A stretch of DNA of 64,000 nt from UBA12170 sp964293475 (GTDB lineage Bacteria; Bacteroidota; Bacteroidia; Bacteroidales; UBA12170), in NCBI GenBank assembly GCA_964293475.1, contig CAXYYJ010000012.1:31101-95100 (forward strand). Reading direction: 5' to 3'. Position numbers and translations under genes: made by a program. Below the pieces are notes generated by a model, which worked only from the letters and a program-made list of their open reading frames with translations, was not told the origin of the DNA and ran no database searches. Shown here one piece after another: positions 43,306 through 52,245 of the stretch (its first letter is position 1; the number at the start of each line of letters is the position of its first letter).

Positions 43306-44580
43306 ATGATTTGGGAAAAAAAATGGTCATATAGTGAAGGATTCCTGATTGCTTTTAGTTTGTTTGGTGTAGGGCTGGCTTTAGAGCAGGCGAATGGAAC
43401 GGCCGGGCTGCCCAAATTGGGCTATCCCCTGAATATTTATTTTGGATTAGGTTTCATATCCATGCTCTTGCTGAATTATTTTATCTTTAGGAAATCCAAA
43501 CTTGTGGCTTTCCTAAAATCGGTGCCCGCAGCCATTGCATCCATTGGGTTTTTTGCCTGGAATGCCTTGCTCATGGGATCGTTTCTGCAGGATGCAAATA
43601 TTGACGATTGGCGGCAGATTCTGGCTTTGAGTCAGGTTACGGACAGTTGGTACTATTTGCTGGCCAATTTATTTTTGCTCAGTACATTAGGAACGCTGAT
43701 GATCGATAAACTTCATCATTTTCGGTGGAAGGATTTGGGGGTGATGGCGAGCCATTTGGGATTGTGGCTGGCTATTTTCGCCGCCAGTTTGGGAAGCTTT
43801 GAGCTCCAGCGACTCGAAATGAATCTTACAAAAGGCCAGCTGACCAATATTGCAACCGACCGATATCAACGTGATATTCAGTATGAAATGCCTTTTGCAT
43901 TGAAGCTCAACGACTTTGTGCTTGAAGAATATCCTCCGAAAATGGGAATTGTGGACAATAAATCGGGGGAACTTCTGCACGAACAAGGCAAAAATATCCG
44001 ATTGCTTGAAGACCAAACAGATTTCGAAATTCTGGGATGGAGAATTCATTTGGTGGAGCAGTTGGACAAGGCCGCCAAAGCAGGAAACACCTATTATTTC
44101 AACAACGAAATGGGCTCGCCCCCGGCGGTTTTATTAAGTGCTGTTTCGGCAAATGGCGATACTGTGAGCGGTTGGATTAGTTGCGGCAGTTTTAACAGGC
44201 CTTTTGAGTCCTTAAAACTCAACGACGATTACTCCTTAGTGATGCTTTTGCCCGAGCCCAAAAATTATCTCTCCATCATTGAAATTTATCGACCATCAGG
44301 ATTCGATACCCTCGTAAATTTAGAAGTGAATAAACCATATCCATTGGACGATTGGAAACTCTATCAATTGAGCTTCAACAACGATTTTGGAAAATGGTCA
44401 GATACTTCGGTTGTTGAGCTGGTGCGCGATCCCTGGTTGCCGTTGGTTTATGGCGGAATTTTTATGATGCTCGCAGGTGCCATTTATCTGTTTTGGCAGG
44501 GAATCCGAACCCGCCGAGAGGATGACCAATTGGATGGAAAAAAAGTTGAGAAAACAATTGATATGGATTTAAAGACATAA
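43306..44580 (+). CDS. ccs1: Cytochrome c biogenesis protein Ccs1/ResB
   Basis: 424 residues from the ATG at 43306 (an earlier in-frame TTG is not credible). Three N-terminal membrane segments and one further before a large periplasmic domain (about 170-395: FALKLNDFVLEEYPPK, DFEILGWRIHLVEQL, KPYPLDDWKLYQLSF), then a final membrane segment (LVYGGIFMMLAGAIYLFW). Works with CcsA in System II haem ligation. Needed for the NrfH, NrfA and NapB haems. It is separated from nrfA by a terminator and a 120-bp gap. Confidence 0.87.
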   Translation: MIWEKKWSYSEGFLIAFSLFGVGLALEQANGTAGLPKLGYPLNIYFGLGFISMLLLNYFIFRKSKLVAFLKSVPAAIASIGFFAWNALLMGSFLQDANIDDWRQILALSQVTDSWYYLLANLFLLSTLGTLMIDKLHHFRWKDLGVMASHLGLWLAIFAASLGSFELQRLEMNLTKGQLTNIATDRYQRDIQYEMPFALKLNDFVLEEYPPKMGIVDNKSGELLHEQGKNIRLLEDQTDFEILGWRIHLVEQLDKAAKAGNTYYFNNEMGSPPAVLLSAVSANGDTVSGWISCGSFNRPFESLKLNDDYSLVMLLPEPKNYLSIIEIYRPSGFDTLVNLEVNKPYPLDDWKLYQLSFNNDFGKWSDTSVVELVRDPWLPLVYGGIFMMLAGAIYLFWQGIRTRREDDQLDGKKVEKTIDMDLKT

Positions 44581-44585
44581 GCTTT

Positions 44586-45377
44586 ATGGTTTGGATAGAT
44601 TTTTCGATATATGCCGGAATAACCATTGTTCTGTGGATTCTTGGTCTGGCGGCACACGTAAAACGGGATAAAAGCTGGGTTGGCGTGGTTTTGCTGGCAC
44701 TTGGCATTTTGGTTCTTACCGTTTTTATTGCCAGATTGTGGATATTGCTCGAGCGTCCGCCCATGCGCACGCTCGGAGAAACCAGATTGTGGTATGGCTT
44801 TTTCCTCCCGATAGTAGGTTTAATCACCTTTTGGCGATGGAAGTATAACTGGTTTTTGGTGTATACTTTTGGTCTGGCTTCGCTTTTCTTGATTCTGAAT
44901 ATGGCCTATCCGGAAAACTATAACAAAACCCTGATGCCTGCCTTGCAAAGCATTTGGTTTATTCCGCATGTGTTGGTTTATATAGTTTCCTATGCGCTTT
45001 TGGCTGCCAGCAGCGTGGTTTCTGCCAAGGGTATTTTCGATTTCTATGTGAAGAAAAAGCCCATCGTACATATCGACCTGGCCGACAATTTGGTGTATCT
45101 GGGGTTTGCTTTTTTAACCATGGGTTTACTTTTTGGTGCCTTGTGGGCCAAGGAAGCCTGGGGCCATTACTGGACCTGGGATCCAAAAGAAACCTGGGCG
45201 CTGCTCACCTGGATGGTTTATCTGGTTTATATTCATCTTAGAATTCACAAAACAGTATCGAATCAAAAGGCTGTATGGGTTTTGGCTTTAGCGTTTGTGG
45301 TGCTTTTAATATGCTGGTTTGGCGTTAATTATCTGCCATCAGCAGCCAACAGCGTGCACACATATTCGCAGTCGTAA
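44586..45377 (+). CDS. ccsA: Cytochrome c biogenesis protein CcsA/ResC
   Basis: 263 residues, about eight membrane segments. The tryptophan-rich haem-handling motif WGHYWTWDPKETWALLTW near residue 195 and His residues in WFIPHVLVYIVSYAL and YIHLRIH are diagnostic. It starts five bases after ccs1, so the two are one unit. In many Bacteroidota nrf loci the two functions are fused in one long CcsBA protein; here they are split. It converges on napD across only 11 bp. Confidence 0.94.
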   Translation: MVWIDFSIYAGITIVLWILGLAAHVKRDKSWVGVVLLALGILVLTVFIARLWILLERPPMRTLGETRLWYGFFLPIVGLITFWRWKYNWFLVYTFGLASLFLILNMAYPENYNKTLMPALQSIWFIPHVLVYIVSYALLAASSVVSAKGIFDFYVKKKPIVHIDLADNLVYLGFAFLTMGLLFGALWAKEAWGHYWTWDPKETWALLTWMVYLVYIHLRIHKTVSNQKAVWVLALAFVVLLICWFGVNYLPSAANSVHTYSQS

Positions 45378-45388
45378 ATAGGTGATGA

Positions 45389-45739
45389 TTAGAATCCTTT
45401 TGCTTTCAAATCGCCGTTATAATGAATTTCTTCGGGCTTTGCATTTGGATTGTTGAGCCAGTCGGGGAGTATCGTGCCTTGCGATAATTTGTCGCGTTCG
45501 GCATCCAGCTCGTCCTCTGCAAAAGCATACATCATATCTGCCGCAAGAACATGGGGAATTTTCTGAATTAAATGCAGGCGCGCAGTCTCCTCCGAAACAT
45601 TTTCGCCTTCTATGGTGACTACTATTTTCCCAAGTTCGTTGTGCATGTGATAATCAACGAATTCGATTTCTTTTAAAAGATTTACTACCTGTTCTATATG
45701 TTCTGGTCTGGTTTGAACCAATACGCCGCTTACATTCAT
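45389..45739 (-). CDS. napD: Periplasmic nitrate reductase maturation chaperone NapD
   Basis: 116 residues. The N-terminal ferredoxin-like fold MNVSGVLVQTRPEHIEQVVNLLK and the DYHMHNELGKIVVTIEGE strand match NapD, which binds the twin-arginine signal of NapA before export. It has an unusual C-terminal extension (residues about 80-116, ELDAERDKLSQGTILPDWL onward). Last gene of the nap operon, ends 11 bp from ccsA. Confidence 0.85.
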   Translation of the reverse strand: MNVSGVLVQTRPEHIEQVVNLLKEIEFVDYHMHNELGKIVVTIEGENVSEETARLHLIQKIPHVLAADMMYAFAEDELDAERDKLSQGTILPDWLNNPNAKPEEIHYNGDLKAKGF

Positions 45740-45758
45740 AGTTGTTGATTTTAAAGGT

Positions 45759-46733
45759 TTATTTCCACTTCCAAACCAAGATTTCCGGGTCTTCGCTGGC
45801 TGAAATGATAAAGTTGTTTTGAGTGAATTTAATTTGTGTTAAGGTACTTTTATGGCCGGAAAGAACCGTGACTTTGTCTTTGGTGTTGGTATTAAAAACA
45901 GTAATATCGTTTTCTTCGGAGGAAGAATAGGCCCCAAAGCTTCCATCGTCGCTCAATCCCACGCAATAGATAATAAAATTAGATTCTAAATAATAGCCAC
46001 TTTCGCCAGGTTTGGTTGAATATAAAGAAACACGCCGATCTTGTCCGGCACCAATGATTTTACCACCATTAAACTGAATCTGGTAAATATTGTCCACATT
46101 CATTCCTTTGTATTCTTTAATTTTATTGCCTGATTTTGAGTCTATTATCCTTATGATTCCGCTTTCGTCGGTAACAGCAGCCCGGGTTTTGTCATCGTTC
46201 AGGTCGAAGTCGGAAAAAACAGAGCTGCTTAATTGTATCTTGTAGACCATTTTCTTCGATTCCATATTATAAAGTATAAGTTCATTGGCCAATGTGGCCA
46301 TCAGAATCTCTGTAGTGCTTACAAAAAGTGCTTTCTTCACCATAAGCTTTTCTGTTTCTGCACTTACCAGAGTTTCAATTTTCCCACCATGGGCAATACT
46401 TACATTGCGAAATCCATTGCTGGCCTGCGAAACTACTACCACATTTGCAACACCTGGCAATTTATCGATGCAGATAACCTTGGCGGGTACTTTGGTACCG
46501 GTGAAATCCGAAATCTGTGGCATCTTGATGGTTTCAACCCGACTTTTGGTTTTCCAGTTGAACACATCGATATGGCCGGCATCGTTGGCAGCATAGAGAA
46601 GGTCATTTTCTATGATCAAACAGGTTACTGAGCCACTGGAGATGAGTTTATAGGCTGGTTTTTCTGCCTTTAATTCAGCGGGAAAAATCAAACTTGCAAA
46701 TATCAGAACGTAAAGAATCCAGTGTTTTTTCAT
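45759..46733 (-). CDS. napL: NapL-like beta-propeller protein
   Basis: 324 residues with signal peptide (YVLIFASLIFPAELKAEKP). The mature part is built of WD40-like blades (SGSVTCLIIENDLLYAANDAG, KTRAAVTDESGIIRIIDSKSG, GSFGAYSSSEENDITVFNT, FIISASEDPEILVWKW). Position between napB and napD, and fold, match napL of the epsilonproteobacterial nap operon. The biochemical role of NapL is not settled. Confidence 0.75.
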   Translation of the reverse strand: MKKHWILYVLIFASLIFPAELKAEKPAYKLISSGSVTCLIIENDLLYAANDAGHIDVFNWKTKSRVETIKMPQISDFTGTKVPAKVICIDKLPGVANVVVVSQASNGFRNVSIAHGGKIETLVSAETEKLMVKKALFVSTTEILMATLANELILYNMESKKMVYKIQLSSSVFSDFDLNDDKTRAAVTDESGIIRIIDSKSGNKIKEYKGMNVDNIYQIQFNGGKIIGAGQDRRVSLYSTKPGESGYYLESNFIIYCVGLSDDGSFGAYSSSEENDITVFNTNTKDKVTVLSGHKSTLTQIKFTQNNFIISASEDPEILVWKWK

Positions 46734-46778
46734 GGGTGAAATTGTTTAGAAAGGTGAAGAATGCAAAATGAGAAATCT

Positions 46779-47450
46779 TTATTTTACACCTTCACCCATT
46801 ATTTCGTGCTGATTCGATTTTTTAGAAGATTCATCAGTACGGAATATAGGCAAGAATTGATTACCAACAGATACTGTGGCAACAGCTTGGGGAACATGGC
46901 ATTGAGTGCAATTGTAGCGTGCTAAACTGTAAGTTCCGCCTAAGTCTTTTGCAATAACTTGGCCTTCAGCTGCATTTACTTTTATTAATCCATTTTCTTC
47001 AATTAGTTCAGGACGATAGCTCGTGAAATGTGAAGAAGGCATTGCTGTGGTTTTAAGAGCAGCAGCTACAACTGGCAAATGACATGTTAAACAAGCATTC
47101 GCACTTGAAGTAATTGGAACAAATGCATCCACAATATGAGGAATCATAGGCGGTGCATTCTCAAATGACCTATCTATATTAACATTTGTACCTGGCATGC
47201 TGGTTGAATAGGTAATTGGGGGAAAATATACATCGTCTTCGTTTATTAAGTCATCTTTTCTTAACCCTAATTCAGCCTGGTCAATGAGATATAAGTTTGA
47301 TTCAATTTGTTTACTGTCAGATTGTTCAGCAACAACTATTTTTTCTGCTTCCTTACTTTCGATAGCTGCTACAGTCGATTTTTTTTGTGTTTTGCAGGCA
47401 ATGAGCACAATTGCCAGAATTGCCATAGTCATAAAAAATTTTGATTTCAT
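46779..47450 (-). CDS. napB: Dihaem cytochrome NapB (electron-transfer subunit)
   Basis: 223 residues. Two haem motifs, CLTCH (120-124) and CTQCH (181-185), with surrounding His residues as in NapB (SSHFTSYRP). The N-terminus (MAILAIVLIACK) ends in a lipobox-like Cys19, suggesting a lipoprotein anchored in a membrane rather than a soluble periplasmic subunit; a charged linker (about 20-70) follows. Takes electrons from NapGH and hands them to NapA. It lies four bases after napH. Confidence 0.9.
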   Translation of the reverse strand: MKSKFFMTMAILAIVLIACKTQKKSTVAAIESKEAEKIVVAEQSDSKQIESNLYLIDQAELGLRKDDLINEDDVYFPPITYSTSMPGTNVNIDRSFENAPPMIPHIVDAFVPITSSANACLTCHLPVVAAALKTTAMPSSHFTSYRPELIEENGLIKVNAAEGQVIAKDLGGTYSLARYNCTQCHVPQAVATVSVGNQFLPIFRTDESSKKSNQHEIMGEGVK

Positions 47451-47454
47451 ATTT

Positions 47455-48270
47455 TTACCTCCTGATAATTTTTTCTTTTGTAATAAATTTTAACGCATGA
47501 TCGTGGCAAGCTTCGATGCATCGACCGCAATTGGTGCATTCTGCATTTTTAATAGAGCCACTTTCTTTTCCAATTATTTTTAAAACCTGTGGTTCCGGAC
47601 AAACTTTAAAACATTCCATGCAGTTTGTGCAGTTTTCCACAGTATGTTGAACTTTTATCCAATGGTATTTCCCCACTAATGAATAAAAAGCACCGATGGG
47701 GCAAATATGGCCACACCAGCCGTTTTTGAGCACAAAGAGATCGAAAAGGAAAACCACAAAAATGGCAGCCCAACCGAAGCCCATACCGAAAATCAATCCT
47801 CGGTGAAGCATAGAAACAGGGCTTACAAATTCGAATGCTGCAATTCCAGCAATGAGTGAGAGCAAAAACCCCAGAAGCATAATCCAGTAGCGCATGTTTC
47901 GTTTGATGGGTGTATTGAACTGAACTTCATTGATATGCAATTTTTTCCGTAGCCATAAGGCCAAATCGGTAACCAAATTCATGGGACAAATCCAGCTACA
48001 AAAAGCCCGTCCGCCAATGAGTGAATAGAATCCTAAAATGATGAGTCCACCCACCAACACATCCATTCCAACAATAAATCCCGTCAATAAAATTTGAATT
48101 ATGGCATGGGGATCGCTCAAATGAAACAGATCCATAAAATTGGCCGAGCTCAGATTTCCGGTGAGAATTTCCCATCCGTAATGATTGGCACCATAAAATA
48201 ATACCAGGATTCCTATCTGAACGATTCGGCGGAATATTAAAAACCGGTGTTTGTATAAGTAATTACTCAT
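47455..48270 (-). CDS. napH: Quinol dehydrogenase membrane subunit NapH
   Basis: 271 residues. Four to five membrane segments, two CxxxCP motifs (AFCSWICPMNLVTD, WCGHICPIGAFY) and two C-terminal [4Fe-4S] motifs (CTNCMECFKVCPE and CTNCGRCIEACHDH). Forms with NapG the menaquinol-oxidising pair that replaces NapC. It overlaps napG by eight bases and is followed by napB after four. Confidence 0.95.
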   Translation of the reverse strand: MSNYLYKHRFLIFRRIVQIGILVLFYGANHYGWEILTGNLSSANFMDLFHLSDPHAIIQILLTGFIVGMDVLVGGLIILGFYSLIGGRAFCSWICPMNLVTDLALWLRKKLHINEVQFNTPIKRNMRYWIMLLGFLLSLIAGIAAFEFVSPVSMLHRGLIFGMGFGWAAIFVVFLFDLFVLKNGWCGHICPIGAFYSLVGKYHWIKVQHTVENCTNCMECFKVCPEPQVLKIIGKESGSIKNAECTNCGRCIEACHDHALKFITKEKIIRR

Positions 48271-49093
48271 CTAACAGTTCCTCCCAATTGTTTAAGTAGT
48301 CCTGATCCTCTTGTTTGCCTTTAATTTCCGGCTCTTTACTTACAGGTTCATCTGGTTTTGTTTCCACGGGTTCTGTTGGCGATTCTTCAGCGGGATTTTC
48401 CCAACCTTTTTTATAGAATTCTCCAGCTTTTCCTTCCGCAATTTGACGGGGCAATACAAAAATGGCCGCTTTTTCTGTAACGCATGCATGTTCGCATTTA
48501 CCGCAACCTGTGCATATATCGGGATTTACGGTGGGTTTAAGGAAAGCATGTTTGCCAGTACGTTCATTTCGCTCAAAGCTCAGGAAAAGAGCTTCGTTTA
48601 TCAATGGACAAGCGCGGTAACAGGCATCACATTGTATTCCCCAGAAGGCAATACACGATTTTTCATCAACCACAGCCACACCAACATCCATCATATTCAC
48701 ATCCATATTGGCAGGATTGCTTTCCTTTCCGGCAGGAATAAGCTTGTCCAATTCCAGAGCTTTGGTTGGACAGACAGGCACACAGGGAACATCAACACAC
48801 ATATAGCATGGAATTGTCCGTGGATTAAACCAGGGCGTGCCAATGGGGATATTTTCCTGTGGTTCGGCCAGTTTTAGAGTGTTGTAGGGGCACGCTTCAA
48901 TACATGCCCCACACTTGATACATGCCGCAAGGAAATCCGATTCTGGTATTGCTGCAGGAGGCCTCAGTACCATTTGGCTGATACTGGCTTTGTTGAGAAA
49001 GGCACTCCAAACCAAACCTCCAAGGCTCAGCAAACCTGCCCCCTGAAAAATCTTTAAAAGGCTTTCTCTTCTGCTTATCGAATTGGTTTTCAT
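48263..49093 (-). CDS. napG: Ferredoxin-type periplasmic subunit NapG
   Basis: 276 residues. Twin-arginine signal (SISRRESLLKIFQGAG) and four [4Fe-4S] clusters (CIKCGACIEACPYN, CYMCVDVPCVPVCPTK, CIAFWGIQCDACYRACP, CTGCGKCEHACVTE). A Glu/Pro-rich C-terminal tail (about residues 233-276) is not part of the ferredoxin fold. Partner of NapH. It starts 12 bp after napA. Confidence 0.95.
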   Translation of the reverse strand: MKTNSISRRESLLKIFQGAGLLSLGGLVWSAFLNKASISQMVLRPPAAIPESDFLAACIKCGACIEACPYNTLKLAEPQENIPIGTPWFNPRTIPCYMCVDVPCVPVCPTKALELDKLIPAGKESNPANMDVNMMDVGVAVVDEKSCIAFWGIQCDACYRACPLINEALFLSFERNERTGKHAFLKPTVNPDICTGCGKCEHACVTEKAAIFVLPRQIAEGKAGEFYKKGWENPAEESPTEPVETKPDEPVSKEPEIKGKQEDQDYLNNWEELLDE

Positions 49094-49105
49094 TTCGATA
49101 TAATA

Positions 49106-51895
49106 TTATGCTTTATAGACTTTTACCGATGCTTTTTTATAGTCAGTCTGTTTTGAAATGGGACAAGTAGCATCTAAGCAAACCTTGTTGATGAATACTT
49201 TTTCGTCGAACCAGGGAACATAAACCAATCCAACGGGTGGACGATTTCTTCCGCGGGTGTCCACATGAGCCTTCACTTTACCTCTCCTCGATTCAACCCA
49301 AACCATATCGCCCTGCTGAATTTGCATTTTCTCTGCATCCATGGGGTTCATATAGCATAAGGCTTCGGGGACAGCTCTGTAAAGCTCGGGAACTCGCATG
49401 GTCATGGTTCCGCTATGCCAGTGTTCGAGCACGCGGCCAGTGGATAGCCACAATGGATATTCTGCATCGGGCATTTCTGGTGGATCCATATAAGGACGGA
49501 AGAAAATTTTGGCCTTATTTGATAAATCATACATTCCTTTGGATGCATCGGCAGCAACCAGATTACCTTGTGGCAGGCTTTTGAAGGCCTTTCCGTAGAA
49601 TGCAAAATCTCCGGTATTGGCTTTAGTAGCATAGGGGTCGTATTTGGAATTGAAACGCCATTGGGTTTCTTTTCCATCAACCACAGGCCATTTTAAGCCG
49701 CGCACTTTATGATAGGTATCGAAATCGGCATAATCGTGGGCGTGTCCGGCACCAAACTCGCGATATTCTTCCCACAAATATTTCTGAACAAAGAAACCAT
49801 AACCCTTCCAGTCTTCGTCATAGGAGCCTTTGATGGGTCTGGAATCTCCAGCCACTTCGCTATTGGTAAATCCATCGCCAATGGGGTCGGGCCAGGCAAA
49901 CGATTTGGCTTGCTCGTTGGCAAAAAGAACATCGTAGAGGGTTGTATTGGCAGTGTAGCCCATACTGTAGGCAGAAGCAAGAACATCGGGGAGTCCACCT
50001 TCGAGACCTGGTATAGGTTGTGCTCCCCAAACTTCACTGATTTTAAATCTTTTGGAAAGCTCAATAATTTGCCAGGTGTCGGACATGGCATCGCCAACCG
50101 GAGTAACTTGTTGACGCCAGTGCTGGGTGCGACGTTCGGCATTGCCGTAGGCTCCCCATTTTTCATAAATCATGGCCGATGGCAAAATTAAATCGGAGAC
50201 TTTGGCGGAAATGCCAGGATAACCATCGCTACATACAATGAAGTTGTCCATTTCGCGGGCGGCTTTAATCCAATGGGATGCATTGGCGGTATTTTGGAAG
50301 GGATTGTTCACTTGAATCCAGGCAAATTTTATCTTGCTGTCTTCAAGGTCGCGCATGATTTTCATAAAATGGGCTCCAACCTGTGGATTCAGGGTGTCTT
50401 TGGGGAGTTTCCAAATATTTTCTGATAATTCCCTGTGTTTTGGATTGTTCACTACCATGTCGGCAGGTAATCGGTGAGAGAAAGTTCCCACTTCGCGGGC
50501 AGTTCCGCAGGCCGAAGGTTGTCCGGTTAGACTGAAGGCGCCATTGCCCGGTTTGGCTTGTTTTCCCAAAAGAAAATGTACCATATAGGCTTGCTCGTTC
50601 ACCCAAGTTCCGCGGGTATGCTGATTCATTCCCATGGTCCAGAAAGAAACCACTTTGCGGGTTTTATCCACATATAAGTCTTTCATGGCTACTAGTTTCT
50701 CTTTGAAGCTGTCGATGGACTCGTTGGCATCGCCTTTGGCTAAATTGGCCACAAAATCGAGGGTATAAGGTTCCACTGCTTTCTTGAAATCTTCAAATTC
50801 TATTTTCCAGTGCTTGTCGGGGGTGGCGGCATTTTTCATTTCTAATACATCGCCAGCTTTAAGACCCAAATAGGCCAGAGTAACGCCTTCTGCCTCGGAG
50901 AGAACTTTGGCCGATTCTTTTTCGTTGATAACAGATTCCTTTGCTGAATATTTGGGGTGACCTGCTTTGCGCATTCCATAACCTGTGTCAACCGGTCCGG
51001 CAGTGAAAATAATATGTTTATCGATAAATTCCTGGTCGATAGATTCAGGATGATTTACCACAATCTCACGCGCCAGATAATTCCAAATTGCTAAATCGGT
51101 CTGAGGTTTGAAAACAATTTCAATATCGGCTATGTCAGATGTCCTATTTGTAAAGGTAGTGAGGTTAATCAAACGCACCCGATCGGGATTGGATAGTTTA
51201 CGGTCGGAAACTCGGCTCCACAGAATGGGATGCATTTCGGACATATTGGCTCCCCAGCTAACTACAGTGTCGGTGAGTTCAATATCGTCGTAGCAGCCGG
51301 AAGGTTCATCGATACCAAAAGTCTGAATGAATGCGGCCACAGCCGATGCCATACAATGGCGGGCGTTGGGGTCGAGATTATTAGAACGGAATCCGCCTTT
51401 AATCAGTTTAACTGCCGCATAGCCTTCCTGCACGGTATACTGACCAGATCCAAAAACTCCAATTCCAGATGGACCGAGCTCTTTCAACGATTTTTTAATG
51501 TGTTTTTCCATTTCATCAAACGCGCGTTTCCAGCTTACAGGTTTAAATTTACCGGTTTTGCTAAAATTCCCCAAGTCGTCAACACGAAGCAGGGGTTGTT
51601 GTAAGCGGTCTTCGCCATACATAATCTTGGCGTTGAAATAGCCTTTGATACAATTGAGCCCCCTGTTTACTGGAGCAGCAGGGTCACCCTTAACAGCTAC
51701 TATCTTATCGTTTTTTGTGGCCACCATAATGCCACAACCTGTTCCGCAAAAACGGCAAACAGCCTTATCCCATCTCCAGCCACTTTCAGCATCCTGTGCC
51801 ATGGCCTTTACCGCAGTGGGCACTGTTATGCCAACAGCCATTGCAACACTTGCAGCTGCCGACATTTTTAAAAAATCACGTCTCGATGTACTCAT
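49106..51895 (-). CDS. napA: Periplasmic nitrate reductase catalytic subunit
   Basis: 929 residues. Twin-arginine signal STSRRDFLKMSAAAS, [4Fe-4S] Cys at 47, 50, 54 and 82 (CRFCGTGCGIM), Mo-bis-MGD domains with the presumed Mo ligand Cys181 in NARHCMASAV, and later molybdopterin motifs (MGMNQHTRGTWVN, LTGQPSACGTAREVG, STGRVLEHWHSGTMT). The length is close to epsilonproteobacterial NapA (about 925-945) and longer than the enterobacterial enzyme (about 830). Reduces nitrate to nitrite. First gene of the nap operon. Confidence 0.97.
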   Translation of the reverse strand: MSTSRRDFLKMSAAASVAMAVGITVPTAVKAMAQDAESGWRWDKAVCRFCGTGCGIMVATKNDKIVAVKGDPAAPVNRGLNCIKGYFNAKIMYGEDRLQQPLLRVDDLGNFSKTGKFKPVSWKRAFDEMEKHIKKSLKELGPSGIGVFGSGQYTVQEGYAAVKLIKGGFRSNNLDPNARHCMASAVAAFIQTFGIDEPSGCYDDIELTDTVVSWGANMSEMHPILWSRVSDRKLSNPDRVRLINLTTFTNRTSDIADIEIVFKPQTDLAIWNYLAREIVVNHPESIDQEFIDKHIIFTAGPVDTGYGMRKAGHPKYSAKESVINEKESAKVLSEAEGVTLAYLGLKAGDVLEMKNAATPDKHWKIEFEDFKKAVEPYTLDFVANLAKGDANESIDSFKEKLVAMKDLYVDKTRKVVSFWTMGMNQHTRGTWVNEQAYMVHFLLGKQAKPGNGAFSLTGQPSACGTAREVGTFSHRLPADMVVNNPKHRELSENIWKLPKDTLNPQVGAHFMKIMRDLEDSKIKFAWIQVNNPFQNTANASHWIKAAREMDNFIVCSDGYPGISAKVSDLILPSAMIYEKWGAYGNAERRTQHWRQQVTPVGDAMSDTWQIIELSKRFKISEVWGAQPIPGLEGGLPDVLASAYSMGYTANTTLYDVLFANEQAKSFAWPDPIGDGFTNSEVAGDSRPIKGSYDEDWKGYGFFVQKYLWEEYREFGAGHAHDYADFDTYHKVRGLKWPVVDGKETQWRFNSKYDPYATKANTGDFAFYGKAFKSLPQGNLVAADASKGMYDLSNKAKIFFRPYMDPPEMPDAEYPLWLSTGRVLEHWHSGTMTMRVPELYRAVPEALCYMNPMDAEKMQIQQGDMVWVESRRGKVKAHVDTRGRNRPPVGLVYVPWFDEKVFINKVCLDATCPISKQTDYKKASVKVYKA

Positions 51896-51930
51896 TTTGA
51901 TAATATTGAAATTGTTAAAATTCTTATTTA

Positions 51931-51968
51931 GGTTAAATAGGTGTAAAAATACCAGAATACCTAAAATA
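51931..51968 (-). promoter_or_regulatory. Control element shared with the porin-nrf operon (nap copy)
   Basis: Matches 39622-39659 at 31 of 38 positions on the plus strand. The dyad part reads GTGTAAAAATAC (51941-51952). It is centred about 51 bp upstream of the napA start and contains minus-strand TATTTTTA (51944-51951), a -7-like element with a TTG 20 bases upstream, so the site may overlap the nap promoter itself. Relative to its gene it is inverted compared with the nrf copy. Confidence 0.65.
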
Positions 51969-52188
51969 AATCAAGAACTGTTAATAAAATTGTATTATTT
52001 ATAAACAATCAATATTAAAAATATAAAGTATTGTAATTTAGGAATATAAAAATGGTTGGGTTTGCTACTTATATGGTTTTGTCTGTTTTTAAGTAACTTA
52101 AATAGCCAGATTATATTAGTGATTTAATAGTCAATGGGCTTATTTTTGTCCTTTAATAATAGAAACGTGGGGTGAATATTAAAGAGAA

Positions 52189-52226
52189 AGCCCGTCAAAA
52201 CCAGTAATTCGTGGCTTTAACGGGCT
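52189..52226 (-). terminator. Possible terminator after aqpZ
   Basis: AGCCCGT (52189-52195) and ACGGGCT (52220-52226) can pair around a 24-base loop; only a short T-rich stretch follows on the minus strand. Weak. Confidence 0.4.
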
Positions 52227-52245
52227 GGATGGATGGATTTGATTT

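Larger units (their letters stand above)
51896..52245. other. 350-bp AT-rich region upstream of napA
   Basis: No gene. It carries the nap copy of the shared control element (51931-51968) and, toward its right end, a weak hairpin after aqpZ. No regulator gene lies here. Confidence 0.6.

Noticed and set aside
48311..48877. 188-codon plus-strand frame inside napG
   Set aside because: Antisense shadow of the four-cluster ferredoxin gene with no independent support.
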